A DNA stretch of 64,000 bases from Prillingera fragicola (Eukaryota; Basidiomycota; Tremellomycetes; Trichosporonales; Trichosporonaceae), in assembly GCA_002335605.1 (NCBI GenBank), contig BEDY01000011.1, forward strand, positions 248,001 to 312,000, read 5' to 3'. The notes under the pieces were generated by a model. That model saw only the letters and a list, made by a program, of their open reading frames with translations. It was not told the origin of the DNA and ran no database searches. The position numbers were made by a program, and so were the translations under genes. Shown here in pieces: positions 35,267-46,171 of the stretch (its first letter is position 1; each line of letters starts with the position of its first letter).

Positions 35267-36807
35267 ATGACAATCAAGGAAGGATTCATCACCCCCGACC
35301 CCAACGCCAACCCCTTCACACAGGGAAAGCAGGAGGTTCCCATCGCCCCCATCTCCACTTGGCCCCTCGGCATTGTGTCGTCGGTTCTCGTCTTCCCTAC
35401 CGCCCTCGACCAGGAGCGCTTGGAGAAGGCCTTTGCCCGAGCCCTGTCTTTCTGGCCTGCAGTCTGTGGACGCTTTGTCAAGAGCTCATCGCCCAACGCC
35501 CCCGAGTTTAGCGTAGGTTCTGCTTTCATGGAGCGGCGGCTGACAGCATTAGATCTCGCTCACTCAGTCGCCCATCCCTTTCTCGACCCAGACAACCACT
35601 GACGAGTACCCCTACGCGAATAAGAATGTCGTCCAGGACTCTCTTGGCGACTACATTCCTCCTCTTGCCGATGACTTTGCTGTCCCAGGCGCAGACGCCG
35701 CGCTAATTGCTGTGCGTCTCAGCTCTCTCGCCGACGGCTCTAGTGTGCTTGGTGTCAACTGGGGACACATCCTGGGTGACGCTGCCTCGTTTTCCCGTTT
35801 TATTGAGGACGTGTCGCTCTTTTACAACCTTCCGTCGGCCGAGCTCGAGGAGGACATGCCCACGTTTGAGCCCCACGTCAACATTCCCGAGGCTACCGAT
35901 GCGGTCCGCAAGGACTTTGCGTTTGGCCTCCTCAGGCCGATCACTGTCCAAGAAATGATGAAGGGCTACAGCAGTCAGGCTGCTCAGTCGCAAAAGTTCA
36001 CCATCACCCTCACCCGTGACGAGCTCGCTCACATTACCGCTGCTCGCTACCCAGGCGACCAGACCAGTGACAATGACCTCATTTGTGGATGGTGGATCAG
36101 TGTGCTTGAGCGCGCTGGTATGCCCATCGACCACGTTGTGCAGACCATCAACGTAGGTTTTTTCTCTGAGAGTTATGGCTAACAGGCAGTACCGTCGTTT
36201 CCACCAGGGCCACCCCGACTTCCCTCCCAACCTGCCCACACTGGTCGCCAATGTCGCTCAGATGCGCGAGACTATTCTGCCAAACGTGGGCCGCGAGACA
36301 CCTCTTCTTCGCACCGCTGCCGCTGCTCGTTCGATTCATAGCTCGAGGGCCCAGCTCCGTTCGAACCCCGACTTTATGCTTCAGTGGCTGTCGTACGCTG
36401 CCGACGCTCTAAAGACCGCCGCGCACGAAGGTCTTGCCCAGTGCCTCGTCCCTCCCGTTGGAACCGTTGTTCTCAACTCCAACTTGAGGTACGACTGGGC
36501 CATCAAGTTTGGCCAGCCCTCGGCCAACTACCACACCGACACCTCTATCGTGCGCTTCCTGCGAGTGTTCCAGGCCAACCCCCGCCCTGGAGCCGACGCC
36601 GACGGTCAACGTGATGTCGAGCTCGTTTTCCGTGTGCCGTTCGGCGGCGCCGCACACAAAGTCCGCCACGTCTTTGACGGCGACCGTGAGCGCTGGGCCA
36701 GCGGCCCCATTGAGGAGCACGAGGAGGAGCAGCCCGCGCCTCCTCCCCCTGTTCTCCACTATGGTCTCAGCAACCGGGTTGCCCAGCAGCCATGGGGCGG
36801 CAATTAG
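35267..36807 (+). CDS. BAHD-like acyltransferase (transferase family)
   Basis: Three exons (35267-35512, 35553-36152, 36190-36807) encode 487 residues. The HxxxD catalytic motif of BAHD/trichothecene-acetyltransferase-type enzymes is visible as WGHILGDAASF (His about residue 154). The N-terminal half has the family pattern PLGIVSSVLVFPTALDQERLEKAFARAL. The second family motif, DFGWG near the C-terminus, is not clear; its place seems taken by DWAIKFGQPSA. The substrate is unknown: such fungal enzymes acetylate alcohols, amines or toxins. Splice choices at 35552 and 36189 were made to keep the frame. No biosynthetic cluster surrounds it. Confidence 0.8.
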
Positions 36808-37037
36808 GAGGCCCGATTCTGCAGAGCGATGAGAAGATGGACCGTTCCGTGTCATGAGCATGCAACGCTGTAGTCGATATCCACTAGGAGAGCAATCAGT
36901 CTGGAGCACAGCTAGAGGGTATATATGCATGCCGTGAGGCTACAAAACGCCATCCGCTGAAGAGGAGTTGTGTTTCGTGGGCAAATATCGTTTGCCGTGC
37001 AAAATGTCGGTTGTCGTTCGCGTGTGAAGGATACTGT

Positions 37038-37432
37038 TTACCACGACGCTCTGTGGACGCCGGGAAGCTCGCCCGCAAGCGCCTTCAGTCGGAACTGGAA
37101 ACGGCACAATCCATACTTTGACAGAACGCCTGACGCAAGTCAGCACATAGGGGTCTTGGACGTTGTCTGCCTCCCCATTGCCCACGCCCAACAACCTGCA
37201 ATGAAAGACACTCACCTCGTCCCTTTCCACTCTCAATACAACGGTTCTTCACCGCGTTCATCCGTCCCTCGCCGCCGTTGAGCGCGTTGAGGGTAAGCTG
37301 GGCCTTGTGACGAACCGTCGCCGGCAGAGTCGTGTTGCGCGCGACGTAGAGGTAGGCGCGGCGCTGAACCTCGAACTCGTTGGCCGAGATGCGCTTGCGC
37401 ATGTCGCGGAGAACCCTGGCGCTGCTGCTCAT
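37038..37432 (-). CDS. MRP2: mitochondrial small-subunit ribosomal protein uS14m
   Basis: Exons 37432-37216 and 37129-37038 encode 102 residues of the S14 family, a component of the mitoribosome small subunit. Conserved stretches are RVLRDMRKR near the N-terminus, [16 protein letters not shown], and the C-terminal [20 protein letters not shown]...[12 protein letters not shown] block. Yeast Mrp2 has 115 residues, so length fits. There is no zinc-binding cysteine set. The second exon begins immediately after a CTGAC branch site. Confidence 0.93.
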
Positions 37433-37650
37433 CGTGTGGGTGCTGGTGGTGGTAGGTGACTAGGTGGTTGAGCTCGATGTCGATGGCCGCGAACTGCAAA
37501 GTCGGGTCAATGAGGACACTAAGACATTTTGGCTCCGCTGATTGATTTGATCCCGTTTTGCTTCCGTTCAACCCAAGTTGAGATGGTCTCCACGGTGGCG
37601 TTCATTCGCTCTGAAATGTATAACAATGCATATGGTACCAATGATAGCGC

Positions 37651-39465
37651 TTACTGCTTGCGCCTGCTAACGAGGGGAGCTCCGGGGCGCTCCTTGGAAG
37701 CCTCCGCGGCAATAGCCTTGGCCATGGAAGCCTTGTCTTCCTCATTCTCACTCGAAGCTTCAGATCCTTCGCGAGGAGTGAACCCAGACAGATACTGCAT
37801 TGTTAGCTCATGCTGAACTGTTACGCCTACCCTCTTGGCAAACTCGTGGTGTCCTGGTAGACGCTCCTCAATCAGCTCAGTGTGGTTGTCAAACTTGGGA
37901 GGCGGCCCGTCCTGGGTCGTCGTCTTCTCCATGGTAATCATCTGGCCTTGTCAACAAGCTCCGGGGACTGACGTTGTGTACTCACTCGCCTGGCCCACTT
38001 GCCAAAGTCCTGGACACTTCCCTCTCCCCATTTAAGCTCCTTCATACCCTCAACGACAGGGACGTCAACATGCTCATAGTCATCGTTGACTGTTGGCAGG
38101 AAGAACACCAGACGTCCGCCGGGAACAAGCAGGTAGCGGGCCAGGAGGATCAGATCCAGAGTCAAGTCGACGAGCTCATAAGGCTTCATCGGTGGCAGGT
38201 AGCCCTCTTGCTGGTGAGCGAATGTTCCATCCGGGAACTGGAATGCCTCTTCGCGGAGAACATTGCGTTTCCTTGTGGCAGACTTGCCAGTACGCTTGGC
38301 ACCTGCACGAACACCATCTGGCCACATTAACACACTATTCGGGTTGAATGCACTCACAAGGGGGGTCTGTCACGATTGAGTCAATGAAACCGCCACAACG
38401 CCAAGGACCTTTGGTAATGTCAAAGTTGAGAGTGTCGAGGAAGCGGTGTGCAACGCCGTACTGCTCGGCAGAGCGAAGAATACCGGGAACAACGTCCTTC
38501 CCTTTGGCTGACGACTTCAGCGACCGGATTTTGACCGGTACTCACTCTTTCCACGGAACTGGCGAGCGTCAATGTCAGAGCCCATGACGTTGGCACCCCA
38601 ATGTGCCACAGCGTAGAGAAGTGATCCAGTGCCAACGAATGGGTCGTAAATAAGCTTTCCGGGCATGGACTGTTCCCGTCAGCAGTGTCCTTGCCTTGGC
38701 CAGATTACTCACCTGAGCTTGGCCAGCAAGCAACAACCCCATTTCGGCCTCCATACTGGTGTTGCCGAAGAAAGCTCGCTTCTTCACATCGTGGACGTTC
38801 ATCAGAGGACGAGCACGGCTGAAGCCGACACGACGACCGAAGTAAATCTCGCGAAAGTTGCCGTCGCGCTTGAGACGAGCCTCCTTCGAATGAACAGTGA
38901 CATGGTCGTCTGGAAGCATATGTCAGCCAATGCTCCGCCCTTCTGGTTCGCATCACGTACAGTCCTCGAGCACAACAAACTCGACCTCGGGGTTCAAAAG
39001 ATCAATCTTGCCCTTCAGTCCAGTGTAGTGAAATTGGTTGATAACCTCCTTTGCGCGACGATCAAGAGGACGGTTGTTGATGCACTCGACGTTAAACTTG
39101 AAGCTGGCCTCCGCGTCGGGCGCGAAGATCTCCACCTTCTCATGGATCTGGGCATGGAGGTCCTCGTAAGTGAGGGCGTGAGCGTAGAGGCGAGATGCAG
39201 AGCTGTACTGTCAGCTCTCGTCTTGTGTTGATCTTGATTCTGTGACCGAGAGTGACCCCAGAGACGGTACTCACATGACAAGAATACCACGGTCAAGCAG
39301 GCGCTCAATGTGCTCCTCCTTCTCAACGTCGACAACCAGGACACCGCGGTGCAAATCCTCGCTCACAAAGCGGAGCTTGAAGTTGAACAGTTGCGAGATC
39401 GACAAGAGCTCTGGAATACGGAAGCTCTGGTGCTCGAGCGACAGTCGCAAAAAGTAGAGCGGCAT
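37651..39465 (-). CDS. TRM11: tRNA (guanine-10-N2)-methyltransferase catalytic subunit TRM11
   Basis: Catalytic subunit of the Trm11-Trm112 enzyme that methylates G10 of tRNAs. Eight exons (39465-39275, 39202-38961, 38909-38713, 38669-38546, 38507-38358, 38317-37986, 37941-37831, 37794-37651) encode 496 residues. The N-terminal THUMP-like region precedes FGRRVGFSRARPLMNVHD. The AdoMet-binding motif reads YDPFVGTGSLLYAVAHWGA. The catalytic motif is TDPPYG, split by an intron, followed by LLVPGGRLVFFLP. The tail is acidic then basic. It is divergent from the PTPA gene with 192 bp between starts. Confidence 0.94.
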
Positions 39466-39657
39466 GGTTGGGTAATGTTGATGATCCCGACATTGACATC
39501 GAGAGCTTCAAGCGTCCCAGTTCAACATTTCGAGTTAGTCACGTGATGTTGTTGGATTGACACGTGGTGAGGCGGCATCGTCAGCATCTTCGAGACCACC
39601 AATGTTCTCAGCGTCTCCCACATCTTGCGCATGTTGTAACAACCACAAGCAACAGGC
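39466..39657. promoter_or_regulatory. shared divergent promoter of TRM11 and the PTPA gene
   Basis: 192 bp separate the start codons, making this a compact bidirectional promoter. Inferred from orientation only. Confidence 0.55.
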
Positions 39658-40896
39658 ATGACGACGCAGAGGCCAGACGTGCGCTCCATGGCGCCACCAC
39701 CACCCCCGGTGGCCCGAGCTCCGCCAAGGAATGAGCCCGCAGCTCCAGCAGCGCCAGACGCTGGCATATCCCTTCCCTCCAATCCGGCACCTCCAGCTAA
39801 AATCCTCACAACAGATGCGGCAGTGGCGGCATGGCCCCAAACACCAGGATATCAAGCAATTATTGGGTGGTTGAAAAGGCGTGCTCAGCGCATCCGAGGC
39901 AAAGAGATCATGGCAGGCGAAAGCACAGTGCCAGTGAGCTTGCCCGCGCTTATCAGCAGCTTACACTCTAGGCTGTGACTGCACTGATAAGCATTCTGGA
40001 CAAAATGATTGCATGGGTGGAGGAAGTGCCCCTTCAACCACATGAGAACCAGCGCTTTGGAAATCTTGCCTTCCGCGAGTATATTGCTCTCGTTGAGAAG
40101 GTACGCGCGCACGCGACCAACATTTGCTGATGATCAGCGTCTCCCTCCACTGTTGTGCGAGCTCACCCTGCCCCCACATCTGCAGGAACAGCTTCTCCCG
40201 CTTCTCCTCAAGTCACATTCCTTTGGGCACCCGACTCGCATGGACTACGGCTCGGGCCATGAACTAGCATTCGTCCTTGGCTTGTGGTGCTGTGTTGTCT
40301 CTGGTTGGGTTGGCGGCGAAGATGCACAGGACGAGCTGATTCTGCGCGTCTTTCCAAGGTATCTCGATCTCACGACGCTACTCCAGTCGACCTACCGCCT
40401 CGAACCAGCAGGCAGCCATGGCGTCTGGGGTCTGGACGACTACTGCTTCTTGCCCTACTACTTTGGCAGTGCTCAGCTCTTAGGCTCCGATATGAGCCCC
40501 GCTGCTATCCTCAAGGAAGCAACTACCACAAAAGGGCCATTCACCGATCTTTACTCCCTTACCCTGCATCGCATTTCGCTGTTCAAGCACGGGGCGGCGT
40601 TCAGTGAACACTCGCCATTACTCGACAGCTTATCTCAGTTTCCTTCATGGGCGAAGCCACACTCGGGTCTGCTGAAGATGTTCCAAGCCGAAGTCCTCGG
40701 AAAGCGAGTTGTCGTACAGGGCCTTTGGATTGGTGGGTGGTGCTGGGGCGAGCACATGCCGAAACCAGAGGACGGCGATGCAACACGCTCGCCCTTCTCC
40801 CCAATGACCGCTCCGGGCGTCACGACAGCAGCGCCATGGAAAACGCAGCAGGTGCAAGCCGCAAATCGGTCGTGGAGCGCGCTCCCAAACCGCTGA
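39658..40896 (+). CDS. PP2A phosphatase activator (PTPA), Rrd1/Rrd2-like peptidyl-prolyl isomerase
   Basis: Three exons (39658-39933, 39972-40100, 40138-40896) encode 387 residues. PTPA proteins activate PP2A-type phosphatases and act as peptidyl-prolyl isomerases. Family landmarks are PGYQAIIGWLKRRAQRI, NLAFREYIALVEK, DYGSGHELAFVLG and WGLDDYCFLPYYFGSAQL, all in the expected order. The N-terminal about 45 residues are Pro/Ala-rich. Whether this is the Rrd1 or the Rrd2 paralogue cannot be told here. It converges on tubulin cofactor D with about 70 bp between stops. Confidence 0.94.
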
Positions 40897-40966
40897 TCTC
40901 TCTCGTACATGCCTCGCATCGGCTGGTGCAATGATTAGAATATGTATGTATGTCTATGGCTTATCT

Positions 40967-43900
40967 TTACTCGACTTGTTCTTCCTCGACCTGCTGCCTA
41001 ACGAGTTCGACGACCTTTGGCGAAACGGCCATTGCCTCATCGCTGCCCCAGGTTGTCTCGAGGAGCAGTTCCTCGAGCTCGGGATCAATCTCACCCTCTG
41101 ATAGAGCGAGATACAGCGCCTCGCTTGTCATTGTGCGGATCTACAAGTCAGCATGCCCAACTGTGGGATGTAATGCTTACGCGTGGGAAACGATGGGAAA
41201 GGAACCCAGCCAGCAAGGTCGCTGCCTTGACCCGTAGTTCAACGAATGGCAAACCAAGTCCCGCAACAGTCACTCGCATAGCGGCACCGATACGGTCCAT
41301 AGACTTGAGCGTCGGCACCCCGCGCGAAGCGCACGCAAGGACACGACCGTACGGCGCTGCAGCCGCTGCAGCGTCAGCCTCCCGGGCAGCCTCAGAAGCG
41401 CGGCAGTCGGCGACGCCCGCGTCGCACAGCCGCGCAAAGGTTTGCAGCGCATGGATGGCAATGCGGTTCGAGCTGATGTTGGCGCCGAGAAGGGTTGTAA
41501 TATCGCTGAGAGTATCGGTGAGTAGCGTTGCATCTTCTGCCGGCAAAGATGTGAGCCAGTGAGACAGCGGAGTGAGAGCGCGCGCAGACTGCAAATGTTA
41601 GCTGATGCTGCATACCAAGCCTCACGTTCGAGTGTGCAATGCTTCCTGCGCTCTGTATCAAGCCGGCAACAACGGATGCGCGTGCTGGTGTGCGCAGCAG
41701 CTGTAGACCGCTGGTGAACCACTCGGCAGCAGGTCTAATGTCGCCATCTTCCTGGAGCATCACTGTTGCGCCGGGCCAGTCCCAGATGTCCTGTGCTTTG
41801 GCAGCGAGGAGGCGACTCCATGCTTCGGTTGATGCTTCGCGAACGACGTCAAGTTTTTCAAAGGCCTGTTTAGCGATACCGGACGTTGCGCCGGCAAATA
41901 ACGCTGGAGGAATGAGAATCGTTGCGAAAGGACCAAGACTTGCCGCGCCTCCGATGATGCGGCCAAGAGCGCGAGCAGCAGCCTGGCGAATCCAGCTACC
42001 GACATCGCCACGCGGGTCAGTCGTGTAGTCCTCCAGTGCGGCAGTCAAGGCGTTGATGACCCGAGGGTAGTCTTCCTTGGCCATCAGAAGGTTGCCGGCT
42101 GCGTCGCGCTGGCACGAAACGTCAGCGAGTGAACGGACAGTGTTGCGCCTCGTCTCCACGTCTGCCTTGGCGGCTGGTTCCAACAGACTGAAGAGAGCGT
42201 TGAGAGGCTCCTGCATGCCCTCATGGGAGCGGTAGACGTAGTGGCCCAAACACAGAGCAGCAGCTTGTCTCTGAGCAGCGCGTGCAGAGTTGAGATCCGT
42301 TATGGAGCGGGTCACATATGACTTGGCGTCGCGGACGGTCGACAGGCGGCCGCATGCCTTGGCAAGTGCTTCGTGAACATCCCCCTCATGCCGGCGAATA
42401 GCAGCGTCAAAGAATCGTGCAAATGGAGTCAGATCTGTCGTGGCCGTGACTCCTGCTCCGACCAGGCTGCATCCTGCAGCAACAATCTCTGGAGCATTGG
42501 AGGTGATCAATGCCGCAGCGCGAACGTTAGTTAGAGTAGCAACTACCTCGTCCTTTTCTGCCTCACTGATGAGGGGGGCGATTTGGGTCAGAGCAACCAG
42601 CGCTCCATGTGCGCTTGTCGGGTCCAGCGACGGAATCTGCGCTTTCTCGCGCGCGATGGAGTCGGGAATGTCTTCTGGTGCCAGCTTGAGCAGGGCGTTG
42701 AGGGCCGCTGCGCCAGCAATGCGCATTGATGTGTCCCAATGACGGAGCGTAATGTTGTGAAGATGTTCACGCATTGCCTTACGGTATACCGCGTGCTCGG
42801 CGACTGCCGGCGCTGCGACCGTAAAGGCCTTTCGGCGTACGCTAACAGAGTAGAAGTCGGTCTTGGCCAGCACGTCAATGCCGGCGGGGTATAGACCAAG
42901 ACGGCCCACTCCCTCCTGGAATGCCGCCGACGCAGCGCGGCGCACTCCAACTTCGCGGTCGAACAAGGCAACACACACCAGGACGGTCGCCATTTCCTCG
43001 GCAAAGGGGCGGAGCGTGTCTGGCGCCGCAGCGCGAGACAGCGACCATAGAACATATGATGCTGCATCGCGCACGTTGGTGCCCACACTGTGGCTTGCTC
43101 GCCGCAAGTCAAAGGTGAGCGCCTTGACAACCCACGGGACGGCTTCGGCAACAGCCTCGGGTGAGAGCAGACCGCGGCGGGCGAGTTCAGCGACAGCAAG
43201 ACACACGCCATGCCAACGGGCTTCTCCTCGTGTTGCCTCGAGTCCACCGAGACCCATGGCGCCGTTACTAGCCACGCTTCCTCCAGGGTCGATGACCATG
43301 CCGAACGCTGTTTCGATAACTGGTTCTTCTTCCGTTCCTGCAAACTGGCCAATAGTAGCGCCAACGATCTGGTCGCCAAACTCTGAGGGGAGAAGGGCGG
43401 CAATTCGTGCAAGATACTTTGCTGCCGAGTAGCGCACGATAGTATCCTTGTCACCAAGAGCCGACATCAGGTCGTCCAGCAGCTCCTCCACGCCCTCGGG
43501 GATCTCCGCCTCCTGGTCGTCACGGATGCCACGCAGACGAGCGAGCCACCAGCGCCCTCGAGCCTTGATAGCCATCTTCCGCACCAGGCCAGAAGATGCG
43601 GACGTACTGCCTCCGGCGAGGTGGGGAATGAGATCGTCGCTAAAGAAGCCAGCCGCCGTGGGGAGATGTGACGGAGCAGCCATGCCAGGGAGCAGGGCAA
43701 GGAAGGTTAACAGCGACGTCACCAAGTTGGCTTCACTTTCGCGCTCTCCCTCGCTCAGCTCGGCAGTTGCCCACTTGAAGAATCCGGGCAGGCCCTGGAC
43801 GGCATCTTCCCGGGCGAAGAGTCGAGCAAGTACCAATGCCGCGTAGGCACCCTCGCGTCCAGGACGCTGGAGAAGCGGCAGAGCGAGCAGAGTGACGCGA

Positions 43901-44653
43901 ACAGCGAGATCTGAAGTAGGAGCAGAGAAGAGACGAGTGTGAGTGGGAATGTCCAGGCCCGTAGGCGCTGGTGAATCAGAGCTGAGAGCGACGAGGCTGA
44001 ATGGGACTGTGAGCAAGAGTGCTAGCCAAAGGAGAAGCACGGCCCGCAGCTCCCATGCGTCCTCCCCGGTCAAGGCAGGGTGGTGGAGAATGTCAATGGA
44101 GCGCGACCAAGATGACGATGGAGAGGAGAGGAGGGTGATGAGCGCGGTGAGATGCGGTAACGTGCTGGGAAAGTAGGGCACTTGCTCGTCAGCTAGGTGC
44201 TACACAGCGCGCACCTACCGACTGCCTTCCACCCGCGCACTTTGACGACCCAGTTGACTAGCCTTCCGAGCCGTGCCAATCTCGCATGGTTGGGAGCTGG
44301 AGTTGCCCCTTTGGCTAGCAGGGCCAGGTTTACTCCAACAATGTCCATGAGTGGAGGCACAATGCTGTCGAGTGCTGGGTCGAGCAGCCCCGGCATGGGA
44401 AGGTAGTAGTCGAGCTTCAATCAGCTTTCACATGCTACGCTACACTCACAATTTCTCCCATCTGCTTGACAAGATCCACCTCTGCGTCCTCTTCGGCTTG
44501 CGATGGGCTGCTCCCAAGGTCAACCGCCAGAAAACGCTCGAGCAGAGACATGAACTGTGCCCGATGCGCAAAGTGGGTGTAGGTCGGGTCGGCATCGTCT
44601 AATGGAGTGCTGTCCACAACCTTGGAGGCCAACGTCTTTGGATTGACGGCCAT
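40967..44653 (-). CDS. tubulin-specific chaperone D (cofactor D)
   Basis: HEAT/ARM-repeat chaperone (TBCD, Cin1, Alp1) that handles beta-tubulin during heterodimer assembly. Five exons (44653-44450, 44414-44219, 44180-41626, 41588-41181, 41140-40967) encode 1178 residues, the expected size. Diagnostic stretches include TIVRYSAAKYLARIAALLP, RWHGVCLAVAELARRGLL, ASHSVGTNVRDAASYVLWSL, FDREVGVRRAASAAFQEGVGR and HLHNITLRHWDTSMRIAGAAAL. The C-terminal part (from about 41600 downwards) carries the cofactor D C-domain and an acidic tail. Most of the protein is a single 2.5-kb exon, unlike its intron-rich neighbours. Confidence 0.95.
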
Positions 44654-44994
44654 GATGGCTTAGGTTATGGGTCGCGGCGAGCGAGTGCAAGAGTGCAAAG
44701 GTAATGTGGTAATGTACTGGCCGGCCATGGGTGTTGGTGGGCGCTGGATTTGTGGATTGGCCTCCACTCACGCGTGGGTGACCCTGAAACCCGCACAGAC
44801 CTACACTTTCTACCCTCCCTCTAGCGTTGTGTCACTTGTCAATCAGGAACATGCTAGTGTCCATTTAATGTGAGACATGCACACACAAGCGGCGGTTGTG
44901 GCGGCTGTGGCACCTTCCCTCGACATTCTCTTCGTTTTCTCTTCAAAAAATGTTGCTCTTCGACCTGTAGATGAAAGAGGTCTGCAGAGAAGCC
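44654..44994. other. intergenic region upstream of cofactor D
   Basis: About 340 bp between the cofactor D start and the tRNA-Tyr terminator. It should carry the cofactor D promoter. No other feature is recognised. Confidence 0.45.
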
Positions 44995-44999
44995 AAAAA
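44995..44999 (-). terminator. RNA polymerase III terminator of tRNA-Tyr
   Basis: Five consecutive T on the minus strand, two bases after the mature 3' end of the tRNA. Confidence 0.85.
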
Positions 45000-45000
45000 G

Positions 45001-45087
45001 TCTCTCGACTGTGAGTCGAACACAGGACCTGCGGATATATAAGGAAACAATTACAGTCCGACGCTCTACCAACTGAGCTATCGAGAG
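45001..45087 (-). tRNA. tRNA-Tyr (GUA) with a short intron
   Basis: On the minus strand the gene starts CTCTCGA (acceptor), then TA, D-arm GCTC...GAGC with AGTTGGTA loop (A box), anticodon loop CTGTAA with GTA at 45054-45052, T-arm CTGTG-TTCGACT-CACAG (B box), and closing acceptor TCGAGAG plus discriminator A. An intron of about 14 nt (45050-45037) follows the base 3' of the anticodon, the canonical position, and tRNA-Tyr is usually intron-containing in eukaryotes. The outermost anticodon-stem pair appears mismatched (T-C). An oligo-T terminator follows. Confidence 0.92.
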
Positions 45088-45208
45088 TTGTATGTTAGAG
45101 TCGCGGTCAGTTTTACTTGACTAGAAAATTGACATACATATATGTACTGAACTGGAGGGCATTACCTCTGCATCTGGAGCACCCTTCCGACGTCTCTACT
45201 CACCCGCG

Positions 45209-46048
45209 ATGAACCAGCAAACGACCCCGCTGAATATTGCCGTCTTTGACGAGTCGGCTGAGACATGGTCGTTCAAGTCGTCCCAAGAAGGGCCTCTACC
45301 AGGCTGGACTGCACCGACCGAGCTGCGGATCGCGACGTTCAACGTGTGGTTTGAAGCCATGCACGCCGACGTCCGGTTGCCCGCCATCTACACCCTGCTG
45401 GCAGACCTGGACGTCGACGTCATCTGCCTGCAGGAAGTGACCGACGATATCTTGCAGGGACTGATGAGCGATAAGCGGTTGCATGGGTACCACGTCGTGG
45501 GGCATGATAGAATCACTGCGTTGGGGAGCTGGTATGGGACAGTGATCCTGTGTCGCCTGGGAATCGAACGGGCATACGCCGTGTCGCTCCCGTCAATCTA
45601 TTCCAGGGAGCTGCTCGTTATCGAGCTTGGGCAAGGGTTCCGCGTGGTTGCGTCGCATCTCGATTCACCAAGCCCGATTGAGAAGAGCAATCTCGAAGCA
45701 ATGTCCCTGCGTGAGGAGCAGCTCGAGATTGTAAAGAGCCTAGGCGAGCGGACAATCTTTTGCGCCGACACCAACCTGCTCAACGAACAGGACGACGTGC
45801 CGCACAAACTCGGGCTTCGCGATGCCTGGCTCGAGCTGCACAAACCACAGGCTACGTGGGGGATTAGTTACCCAAACCAATTTCCGCCCACACGGTTTGA
45901 CCGCATCTTGATCAACGACAGTCGGGCGCGTGTGACTCGGGCGTCGCTGTTTGGCCAGCAGACGGTTGACAACGACAAGTACCCAGGGGAAAAGGTCTAC
46001 CCGTCAGACCACTTTGGTGTCATTGCAGTGTTCACCTATGATTCCTAG
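45209..46048 (+). CDS. TDP2-like endonuclease/exonuclease/phosphatase-family protein
   Basis: Intronless 279-residue protein of the Mg-dependent EEP fold. The order of catalytic motifs matches tyrosyl-DNA phosphodiesterase 2: TFNVW, CLQEV (metal-binding Glu), VASHLDSP, CADTNLL and the final YPSDHFGVIAVF. TDP2 removes topoisomerase II peptides from 5' DNA ends; that role here is inference, and a generic EEP phosphatase is possible. There is no UBA domain or signal peptide. It starts 121 bp from the tRNA-Tyr gene and its stop is about 125 bp from that of the convergent PTR2 gene. Lack of introns is unusual for this window. Confidence 0.8.
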   Translation: MNQQTTPLNIAVFDESAETWSFKSSQEGPLPGWTAPTELRIATFNVWFEAMHADVRLPAIYTLLADLDVDVICLQEVTDDILQGLMSDKRLHGYHVVGHDRITALGSWYGTVILCRLGIERAYAVSLPSIYSRELLVIELGQGFRVVASHLDSPSPIEKSNLEAMSLREEQLEIVKSLGERTIFCADTNLLNEQDDVPHKLGLRDAWLELHKPQATWGISYPNQFPPTRFDRILINDSRARVTRASLFGQQTVDNDKYPGEKVYPSDHFGVIAVFTYDS

Positions 46049-46171
46049 CACGTAGTGACCGATGTATCTTTGCATACACAATAGATTAACCCCTTCTTCG
46101 ACGAACTACTATTTTTCAATGCTACTTCCAGCGTACAGTGGCTCCGCCTAGCGCTAACAAAATCGTACTGT

